A stretch of 45,325 nt of DNA, from positions 1 to 45,325 of the forward strand of contig NZ_AOMA01000024.1 of assembly GCF_000337895.1 (NCBI RefSeq), written 5' to 3'. The notes under the pieces were generated by a model. It searched no databases. It was not told where the DNA came from and saw only the letters and a program-made list of their open reading frames with translations. The DNA is from Halobiforma nitratireducens JCM 10879 (lineage in GTDB: Archaea > Halobacteriota > Halobacteria > Halobacteriales > Natrialbaceae). The translations under genes and the position numbers were made by a program. Shown piece by piece: positions 39,689 through 45,325 of this stretch; the stretch's first letter is position 1; each line of letters begins with the position of its first letter.

Positions 39689-41593
39689 TTAATCACCTGC
39701 AGCAGGTTCGATTCGTACCTGTGCGGTCGGTTCGCGGTCTTCGTCGGCGAGGTTGACCTCGTAGCCCTCCACGATTTCGGCGGGCTCGAAGGGGTTGCCG
39801 TTGTACTTGAGCAGGCTGGTCAGCTTCTCGCCGAAGCGGCCGAGTTCCTTCTGGACGAGACCACGGAACTGAGCGGTGGCGTTCATCTCGACGACCAGCG
39901 CCTCGTCGACGCTCTCGAGGAACTCCGTCATCTCGGCCTCGGGGAACGGCATCATATCGGAGACGCTGATCCCCTTGACGCTGTGGCCCTGCTCGTTCAG
40001 CCGCTCGATCGCTTCGGCGACGGCACCCTGACTCGAGCCCCAGGTGACGATACCGTACTCGGCCTCCTCGGGCCCGAAGTACGTCTGTGTCGACTCGCGT
40101 TCCTCGTCGAGTTCCTCGCGGATGGACTCGAGTTTCTCGAGGCGACGGTCCATCTGGTTGACGCGGTTGTCGGGGTCCTCGCTGATGTGGCCGACGGGGC
40201 TGTGCTCGTTGCCCGTCGCGAGGTATCGACCGCCTTTCTGACCGGGCAGCGAGCGTGGTGCGACGCCGTCCTCGGCGTCCTCGTAGTTGAACCGCTTGAA
40301 CTTCCCGGAGTTGTCGTGGGCAGCTTCCTTGAGCTCTGCTTCGGTCAGCGTCGATCCCAGGTCCGGCGACGGTTCGCGGTCGAAGAACTCGACGTCGACG
40401 TTCTTGTTCTCGCCCCCGAGCTTCTGGTCGTAGATGAGCAGCGTGGGAATCTGGTAGTCCCACGCGATCTCGAAGGCCAGCCGGGTCTGTTCGTAGGCTT
40501 CCTCGATGTTACCCGGCGCGAAGACGACACGCTGGGAGTCGCCCTGGCTCGTATAGAGGACGTGCTCTAAGTCGCCCTGTTCGGGCTTGGTCGGCATCCC
40601 GGTCGAAGGACCGGCACGCATCGCTTCGATGAGGACGATCGGCGTTTCGGTCATCTCGGCGAGGCCGAGTGGCTCGGACATCAGGGCGAAGCCGCCACCC
40701 GACGAGCCGGACATCGCCTTGACGCCGGCGTGGCTCGCGCCAACCGCGAGTGCGGCCGCGGCGATCTCGTCTTCGACCTGCTCGGAGATGCCGCCCATAT
40801 CGGGGAAGTTCTGGCTGAGGATGGTGAACACGTCCGTCCACGGCGTCATCGGATAGCCGGCGATGAACCGACAGCCGGCGTCGATGGCACCGTAGGCGAT
40901 CGCGTTCGAGCCCGACAGCAGCGCCTGTTCGGTGTCGTGAGTACCCTCGGGCGCTCGGAGGTCGTGCTCGAACTCGTACTCGTCCTCGACGATCTCGTAA
41001 GCCTCGTGGAGAATGTCGAGGTTGGACTCGAGGATGTCCCCGCCCATGGCGTCGGACATCAGGTCCTCGATGTGCTCGAGGTCCATATCGAGCAAGGCGG
41101 CGGTGACGCCGACCCCGGCGGTGTTTCGCATGACCTCGCGGCCGTGTTCTTTCGCGAGGCCACGCAGGTCCATCGGGAAGACGTGCCAGTCGTTCTCTTC
41201 GGCACGTTCCTCCAGGTTCACCTCTTCGACGTCTTCGTCGCTGATCAGGCCCTCGTCGTAGACGATGATGCCCCCCTCTCGGAGTTCGTCCAGGTTCTCC
41301 GAGAGTGGCTTGAGTTCTTCGTTGCCGTAGTAGGCGTTCTCTTCGGGATTCCGGGCGAACGAGTCACCCAGTGCCAGGAGGAAGTTGTAGCCGTCTCCCC
41401 GCGACTGTACCTCGTGGTCTGCCGCCCGGATCTCGACGTAGGTGTGGCCGCCGCGGATGCGCGACGGATAGTGTCGGTGTGTGAATACGTCGAGCCCCGA
41501 ACGCATCAACGCTTTCGCGAAGTTCTGGCTCGTCGAGTCGATCCCGTCTCCGGAACCGCCTGCGATTCGCCAGATGAGTTCGTCGTCGCTCAT
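39689..41593 (-). CDS. porA: Pyruvate (2-oxoacid):ferredoxin oxidoreductase alpha subunit (gamma-alpha fusion)
   Basis: The 634-residue protein fuses the gamma domain (LIWRIAGGSGDGIDSTSQNF, PSRIRGGHTYVEIRA; residues 1-190) to the alpha domain (from about 215: ALLSGSNAIAYGAIDAGCRF, YPMTPWTDVFTILSQ, KAMSGSSGGGFALMSEPLGL, RAGPSTGMPTKPEQGDL, and the C-terminal VEMNATAQFRGLVQKELGRF). Two-subunit gamma-alpha/beta enzymes without the polyferredoxin delta subunit are typical of haloarchaea and feed electrons to a 2Fe-2S ferredoxin. The ATG at 41593 fits. It is first in the operon with porB. Confidence 0.92.
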   Translation of the reverse strand: MSDDELIWRIAGGSGDGIDSTSQNFAKALMRSGLDVFTHRHYPSRIRGGHTYVEIRAADHEVQSRGDGYNFLLALGDSFARNPEENAYYGNEELKPLSENLDELREGGIIVYDEGLISDEDVEEVNLEERAEENDWHVFPMDLRGLAKEHGREVMRNTAGVGVTAALLDMDLEHIEDLMSDAMGGDILESNLDILHEAYEIVEDEYEFEHDLRAPEGTHDTEQALLSGSNAIAYGAIDAGCRFIAGYPMTPWTDVFTILSQNFPDMGGISEQVEDEIAAAALAVGASHAGVKAMSGSSGGGFALMSEPLGLAEMTETPIVLIEAMRAGPSTGMPTKPEQGDLEHVLYTSQGDSQRVVFAPGNIEEAYEQTRLAFEIAWDYQIPTLLIYDQKLGGENKNVDVEFFDREPSPDLGSTLTEAELKEAAHDNSGKFKRFNYEDAEDGVAPRSLPGQKGGRYLATGNEHSPVGHISEDPDNRVNQMDRRLEKLESIREELDEERESTQTYFGPEEAEYGIVTWGSSQGAVAEAIERLNEQGHSVKGISVSDMMPFPEAEMTEFLESVDEALVVEMNATAQFRGLVQKELGRFGEKLTSLLKYNGNPFEPAEIVEGYEVNLADEDREPTAQVRIEPAAGD

Positions 41594-41645
41594 AGGTAAA
41601 TCAGTGGCCGGTGGGCCAACCGTAGCTGAAGTTTTCCCTACTGAA

Positions 41646-41652
41646 CCTAAAG
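41646..41652 (-). promoter_or_regulatory. Possible porAB TATA box CTTTAGG
   Basis: It lies about 53-59 bases before the porA ATG on the minus strand, at the edge of an AT-rich strip. A leader of roughly 25-30 bases would result. Confidence 0.35.
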
Positions 41653-41829
41653 CCTTTGCTATACATTACCAAGAATTTTTCGTGAAGAATGGGCAGCTGT
41701 TCAGAATAACGGATGAAAGATTATTAGTGTACCGACGACAGCCCGTGCCAATTTCCGTTCGTCGATGAACGAATCTGTTACTCGGACGCGCGTCTCGAAG
41801 CGGCCGTCGTCACACCGGATTCGACGACA

Positions 41830-41838
41830 CCTTTTATC
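41830..41838 (+). promoter_or_regulatory. TATA-like box CCTTTTATC
   Basis: It lies 24-32 bases before the ATG of the fusion gene at 41862, consistent with a leaderless transcript. Confidence 0.5.
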
Positions 41839-41861
41839 CCGCGTTCCCGGTATCCGATCGT

Positions 41862-42614
41862 ATGGGGTATATCGTTCGGATGCCGACACTCGGACCCGAG
41901 ATGGGGCGTGGCACCCTGCTCGAGTGGCACGTCGAGGACGGGACGCCCGTCGAGGAAGGGGAGGCCGTCGCGCAGGTCGCGTCCGAAAGCGGCGTCGGCG
42001 AGGTCGAAGCCAAGGAGGAGGGTGTCCTCCGTCGCACCTACCTCGAGGAAGGAAACACAGTGCTGTCCGGGACGCCGATCGGGCTCGTCGCGCCGGCCGA
42101 CGCGGATATCGAAGACTTGGAGACGGTGGTCGAATACCTCGTGGACCGTCGGGAACTGCTGCCCGCGACAGTCGACGGCCGTACACGGGAGCAAGCGAGA
42201 GTAGAGACGGAGATGCCCGGACGCACCGTCACCGCGACGAACCCCAGTGGCATGCGTGGGCGGATCGACGCGGGCTCGTTCGGGTGGCAGTACGACGAAC
42301 CCGAAGACAGCGGCGGCACCGAAACCGGCCCGACGCCGGTCGACGTCTTTCTCGGCGGGCTCGCTTCCTGTCTCTCACTGAGCACGCGCTACCAGGTCGA
42401 GAAACGCGACGCCGACGTCGGCGAGATTTCGGTGACGACCGATGCCAACCCTGAGCACGGCTCGGTGGAGTCGATCGAGGTGACGGTCCACCTCGCGTCC
42501 GACGAGAACGACGAGACTCTGGCACGGATCGTCGACCTCGCTGAACGGGGCTGTCACGTCTCGCAGTTGCTTCGGGACGACCTCGAGCTGGAGCTGTCGT
42601 GGAACCGCCGGTAG
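41862..42614 (+). CDS. Lipoyl-like domain - OsmC/Ohr domain fusion protein
   Basis: The protein has 250 residues. Residues 1-75 form a biotinyl/lipoyl-carrier fold (VRMPTLGPEMGRGTLLEWHV, DGTPVEEGEAVAQVASESGV, LEEGNTVLSGTPIGLVAP). Where a lipoylated lysine should sit (ETDKA in E2 proteins) the sequence is ASESG, with Ser43 in place of Lys, so lipoylation there is not expected. After a short linker (VEYLVDRRELLPATVDGRTR), residues 115-250 are an OsmC-like domain with both peroxidase-type cysteines, Cys170 (GGLASCLSLSTRY) and Cys231 (ERGCHVSQLLRDD). OsmC/Ohr enzymes reduce organic hydroperoxides and often use lipoyl groups as reductant. The degenerate carrier domain may therefore dock a partner instead of carrying the cofactor. 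It is divergent from porAB. Confidence 0.85.
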   Translation: MGYIVRMPTLGPEMGRGTLLEWHVEDGTPVEEGEAVAQVASESGVGEVEAKEEGVLRRTYLEEGNTVLSGTPIGLVAPADADIEDLETVVEYLVDRRELLPATVDGRTREQARVETEMPGRTVTATNPSGMRGRIDAGSFGWQYDEPEDSGGTETGPTPVDVFLGGLASCLSLSTRYQVEKRDADVGEISVTTDANPEHGSVESIEVTVHLASDENDETLARIVDLAERGCHVSQLLRDDLELELSWNRR

Positions 42615-42655
42615 AGGGTCGGCTACTGTGTTCGACTCTCACAGCGAGACGGTAG

Positions 42656-42662
42656 CTTTATT
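42656..42662 (+). promoter_or_regulatory. TATA-like box CTTTATT
   Basis: It lies 29-35 bases before the ATG at 42691 and decides for that start over the GTG at 42628. Confidence 0.4.
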
Positions 42663-42690
42663 CCTCCGGAAGATCGACCGGATTCGACGC

Positions 42691-43128
42691 ATGCCGATTC
42701 CAGCGCCGCTGTTACCGCGACCAATCCGATGGGCGGGCGTGGTCGGCGTCGCTGCCATCATCTGCTACGGGTCGCTGGTCGCCGTTCCGGACACCGTCGT
42801 CGACGACGTTCAGCCGGACCTGATCGCGATACACCACTGGCGACATCTGGTCGCGTACTTCACTCTCGCCTGCAGCGTGGCGTACGCGACGGATCACTGG
42901 GAACTCCCCCGCTGGAAAGGAGTTCTCCTGACCGTCGGTATCGCGGCGAGCTACGGGATCGGGATCGAGTTCGGTCAGGCGCTTGTCCCCCATCGATCGG
43001 ACTTTCTCCTGACCGACGTGACGATCAATGCCGTCGGAGCGAGCGGCGTAGTTCTCTGGTACGCCGTCCGGCCGTACGTACGGCTGCAACCGGTCTCCGC
43101 CTTCGTCGGGAACTCGAGTTCGGGATAG
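42691..43128 (+). CDS. VanZ-like membrane protein
   Basis: The 145-residue protein has four membrane helices (IRWAGVVGVAAIICYGSLVA, HLVAYFTLACSVAYATDHWE, VLLTVGIAASYGIGIEFGQA and TINAVGASGVVLWYAVRPYV). The pattern HHWRHLVAYF, then GIEFGQALVPHRSDFLLTDV with NAVGA, matches VanZ-like proteins (conserved H..AYF, E..Q, R...DV..N..G). The biochemical function of the family is unclear. I use the ATG at 42691 rather than the upstream GTG because of the TATA-like box and the family length. Confidence 0.8.
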   Translation: MPIPAPLLPRPIRWAGVVGVAAIICYGSLVAVPDTVVDDVQPDLIAIHHWRHLVAYFTLACSVAYATDHWELPRWKGVLLTVGIAASYGIGIEFGQALVPHRSDFLLTDVTINAVGASGVVLWYAVRPYVRLQPVSAFVGNSSSG

Positions 43129-43150
43129 CGTGACCGAGACGTCGAGCATC

Positions 43151-43405
43151 TCACTCTCTCGAAGTCGGTGCTGCCGTTTCGGTTTCGCGTTCGCGTTCGG
43201 CCTGTGGTCTCTCTGGTGGGTTCCCGGGGGCAGTCGGTTCGATGCCGGTCCGCTCGAACGACATCGGCAACACCTGGCCGGGCGACCGCTCGTACCGGCG
43301 CAGCGCGTCGTCGAGATCGAGGAGGACGGCCTCGATTCGTATCACTCGTTCTTCGTTTCGGCCGGGGTAAAAAAGCTCGAGATCGACATCTCCGGCACTG
43401 CTCAC
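43151..43405 (-). CDS. Small conserved-type hypothetical protein
   Basis: This 84-residue protein is not recognised. It starts with GTG at 43405, overlapping the PHP gene stop by four bases (GTGA), which points to coupled translation. The first part, SAGDVDLELFYPGRNEERVI followed by RIEAVLLDLDDALRRYERSP, looks like a folded alpha/beta unit. The last 35 residues (PPERPQAERERETETAAPTS) are a charged, disordered tail. No function can be given. Cotranscription with the PHP phosphoesterase is likely. Confidence 0.6.
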   Translation of the reverse strand: MSSAGDVDLELFYPGRNEERVIRIEAVLLDLDDALRRYERSPGQVLPMSFERTGIEPTAPGNPPERPQAERERETETAAPTSRE

Positions 43406-44178
43406 TCGAGCGCCGGCGGATCGACCGGCTCGAGCCCCCAGTCGGCGAGGAAATCCTCGAGGAAGTCGGCCCGCTGGCCGATCTCGTCCGGTGCGTGTGA
43501 GTCGGTGCCAACGGTGACGGGAACGTCGTGTTCGCGCAGGGTCTCGAGAAACGTCTCGGTGGGGTGGACGATCTCCTCGTCTGTCAGTGCTCGGCCGGCG
43601 TTGATCTCGGGAATCGTCCGTGACGCCGCGAGCGCGTGGGCGACGCGTTCGTACTGTGTTTCGGTTGCACGGCCGCGGAGCGGCTTCGTTCGCTCGATCA
43701 GGTCGACGTGGGCGGCGACGTCGAACAGTTCCGACTCGATCAGGGCGACGAGCCGCTCGAAGTACTCCTCGACGATGCGGTCGCGTTCGGCCGCCGGGCG
43801 ATCGGTGAACTGCGAGGAGACCTGCACGTTCGTCCCCGCGACCTCGTGGACGCTGCCGACGCTGTAGTCGAAGTCGGCCTCCGCGAGAAACTCGCGAATC
43901 TCGGCTTCGTCGCGCGGGTCGTAGTCCATCTCGACGGCGTCGTAGACGTCGATCGACGTTTCCGCTCGCACGTGCTCGATGGCCCGTCGTCGACGGTCGT
44001 ACGTGATGTCCAGGTTGAACCCGTAGACGCTGCGAACCCACTCCATGCGATCCCGCGGCGCGACGTTGCAGTGGTCCGCGAACCCGACCCCCTCGAGTCC
44101 GGCGGCCTCGGCGGCCCGGACCATCCCCTCGAGGAACTCGCCGTCGGAGTAGTTGGAGTGGACGTGGAAGTCCTCCAT
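43402..44178 (-). CDS. PHP-domain metal-dependent phosphoesterase (histidinol-phosphatase-like)
   Basis: The 258-residue protein begins DFHVHSNYSDGEFLEGMVRA, the PHP motif I (HxH). It continues with VGFADHCNV (motif II His), the metal-site segment AVEMDYDPRDEAEIREFLAE, SVGSVHEV, HVDLIERTKP (His/Asp) and the C-terminal PVTVGTDSHAPDEIG (Asp-x-His). The trinuclear metal ligands all appear present. It may act in histidine synthesis as histidinol phosphatase or hydrolyse other phosphate esters. The neighbours do not decide. A small gene overlaps its end. Confidence 0.85.
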   Translation of the reverse strand: MEDFHVHSNYSDGEFLEGMVRAAEAAGLEGVGFADHCNVAPRDRMEWVRSVYGFNLDITYDRRRRAIEHVRAETSIDVYDAVEMDYDPRDEAEIREFLAEADFDYSVGSVHEVAGTNVQVSSQFTDRPAAERDRIVEEYFERLVALIESELFDVAAHVDLIERTKPLRGRATETQYERVAHALAASRTIPEINAGRALTDEEIVHPTETFLETLREHDVPVTVGTDSHAPDEIGQRADFLEDFLADWGLEPVDPPALE

Positions 44179-44288
44179 ACGTCGTCCACGTCGATCCGGG
44201 AGTTAGGCGTTGTGCCGGATTCGGAATGCGAGGCGACGGCTCCGAACGGACGACCGATCGTCGGATTCCGGGACGGGTATTCTCGATC

Positions 44289-45325
44289 TCACTCTCGATC
44301 TTCCCGTGGGTTGCTCGGGTGGTAGTCCGTATCGTACTCGCCGGGCTGATCGTCGAGACGGTCGGGGTTGATCCGGCCCGACAGCAGCATGAAGTCGACC
44401 AGTGTGAGTGCGAGCATCGCCTCGACGACGGGGACGCCGCGGGGCGGCAGGACGGGATCGTGGCGGCCGATGACCTGTTCCTCTTTTAGCTCGCCGGTTT
44501 CCCAGTCTGCGGTCTGTTGGCTCTTGGGAATCGACGTCGGCGCGTGGAGGGTGACCTCGCCGTAGATCGGTTCTCCGCTCGAGATACCGCCCTGGATGCC
44601 GCCGTGGTCGTTCTCGACGGGGGTCGGGTTCCCCTCTGAATCGAACTCCCAGTCGTCGTTGCGCTCGGAGCCCGTGTACTCGCGGGCCTCGCGTCCGAGG
44701 CCGAACTCGAAGGCCGTCGTCGCCGGTACCGACATCATCGCCTGCCCGAGTCGCGCCGAAAGGGAGTCGAACCGCGGCGCACCGAGCCCCGGCGGGACCC
44801 CCCGTGCTTCGAAGTAGATCGAGCCGCCGATCGAGTCTCCTTCCTGCTGGTACTCCTCGATGCGCGCTTGCATTCGTTCGGCGGTCTCGGGATGGGCACA
44901 GCGGACATCGTTCGTCTCGCTGTGTTCTTTGAGCTGCTCGAAGCTCACCTCCGGGGCCGCGATGTCGTCGATCTGGTTGACGTGGGCCTTGAGTTCGATC
45001 CCTTCGTGCTCGAGGAGCTGCTTCGCAATCGCGCCTGCAGCGACCCAGTTGACCGTCTCACGAGCCGACGAGCGGCCGCCGCCACCCCAGTTGCGCGTGC
45101 CGAACTTTGCCGAGTAGGTGAAATCGCCGTGGCTCGGTCGTGGCGCGGTGATGAACGGTTCGTACTTCTCCGAGCGAGCGTCCTTGTTCTGGATGACCAT
45201 TCCGATCGGCGTCCCCGTGGTGTAGCCGTCCTGGATGCCCGATTTGATCGAGACGTCGTCGGGTTCGCCGCGGCTCGTGGTGATCATCGACTGCCCCGGT
45301 TTCCGGCGATCGAGGTCAGCCTGGA
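44289..45325 (-). CDS. aroC: Chorismate synthase (5' end beyond the window)
   Basis: The last step of the shikimate pathway: conversion of EPSP to chorismate using reduced FMN. 344 codons are visible and the start is beyond base 45325. From the right edge the frame reads QADLDRRKPGQSMITTSRGE, then the family blocks IKSGIQDGYTTGTPIGMVIQ, RPSHGDFTYSAKFGTRNWGG with GGRSSARETV, GDSIGGSIYFEARGVPPGLG and NDHGGIQGGISSGEPIYGEV, and HDPVLPPRGVPVVEAMLALT near the C-terminus. All the usual Arg/His active-site blocks that are visible are intact. It is followed by 110 bases with no gene, then the PHP gene on the same strand. Confidence 0.96.
   Translation of the reverse strand, partial: QADLDRRKPGQSMITTSRGEPDDVSIKSGIQDGYTTGTPIGMVIQNKDARSEKYEPFITAPRPSHGDFTYSAKFGTRNWGGGGRSSARETVNWVAAGAIAKQLLEHEGIELKAHVNQIDDIAAPEVSFEQLKEHSETNDVRCAHPETAERMQARIEEYQQEGDSIGGSIYFEARGVPPGLGAPRFDSLSARLGQAMMSVPATTAFEFGLGREAREYTGSERNDDWEFDSEGNPTPVENDHGGIQGGISSGEPIYGEVTLHAPTSIPKSQQTADWETGELKEEQVIGRHDPVLPPRGVPVVEAMLALTLVDFMLLSGRINPDRLDDQPGEYDTDYHPSNPREDRE

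Noticed and set aside
38640-39692. 350-residue plus-strand frame opposite porB
   Set aside because: Antisense shadow of porB, which has all its expected motifs.
42628-42690. GTG start for the VanZ-like gene
   Set aside because: A TATA-like box at 42656-42662 lies between it and the ATG at 42691, and the family begins at the latter.
1-45325. CRISPR array, tRNA or rRNA genes
   Set aside because: No regularly spaced repeats with unique spacers were seen; no tRNA cloverleaf with a TTCRA arm or rRNA core sequence was noticed in any gap. A covariance-model search would settle the tRNA question.

Overview
The window is a GC-rich stretch of haloarchaeal chromosome, most like the Natrialbales (Natrinema, Haloterrigena or Natronorubrum type). 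The evidence is the strongly acidic proteins, the near-universal G/C in third codon positions, archaeal TATA-like boxes 25-30 bases before start codons (largely leaderless transcripts), Tat-type lipoproteins, two-subunit 2-oxoacid:ferredoxin oxidoreductase genes and the fused folCP gene. I found no rRNA, tRNA or CRISPR array and no intact transposase gene.

Layout. 1-7.2 kb holds housekeeping and stress genes: the end of a CoA-disulfide-reductase-like flavoprotein, a GH15 glucoamylase/trehalase-like enzyme, msrA, the riboflavin/F420 pathway reductase arfC, uridine kinase, an EamA transporter and an SRPBCC protein. 7.3-21.4 kb is a large phosphorus-acquisition region. An AbrB-PhoU fusion regulator and a small membrane protein diverge from one promoter region. 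They are followed by pstS-pstC-pstA-pstB-phoU, a second AbrB-PhoU fusion and an arsenate-reductase-like phosphatase, with overlapping or touching genes from pstC onward. Then comes a beta-propeller-like hypothetical gene, diverging from a phosphonate-type ABC operon (phnD-phnC-phnE-phnE, a small CGCPG-ended Tat-like protein and a HAD hydrolase). pstS carries an in-frame TGA where a Trp codon is expected.

21.4-29.2 kb holds an Lrp/AsnC regulator, two small haloarchaeal proteins, a rhomboid protease with a long extra C-terminal domain, and carB. carB is flanked by hairpins resembling IS200/IS605 ends, and a sulfurtransferase C-terminal remnant lies just beyond the downstream one. 29.2-38.5 kb holds a divergent ABC-2 exporter pair, an intergenic region with tandem repeats and hairpins, a membrane protein, folCP, a LolA-like lipoprotein and a zinc-ribbon membrane protein. 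38.7-45.3 kb holds porAB, a lipoyl-like/OsmC fusion, a VanZ-like protein, a PHP phosphoesterase with a small overlapping partner, and the chorismate synthase gene aroC, which runs off the right edge.

How it works together. The central block looks like one phosphate-starvation locus: high-affinity phosphate uptake, phosphonate or phosphate-ester uptake, three PhoU-domain proteins for sensing or regulation, and two phosphatase-fold enzymes. A second theme is hexanucleotide microsatellites that encode Ser/Glu, Ser/Asp or Gln/Ser linkers and tails in several otherwise ordinary proteins.
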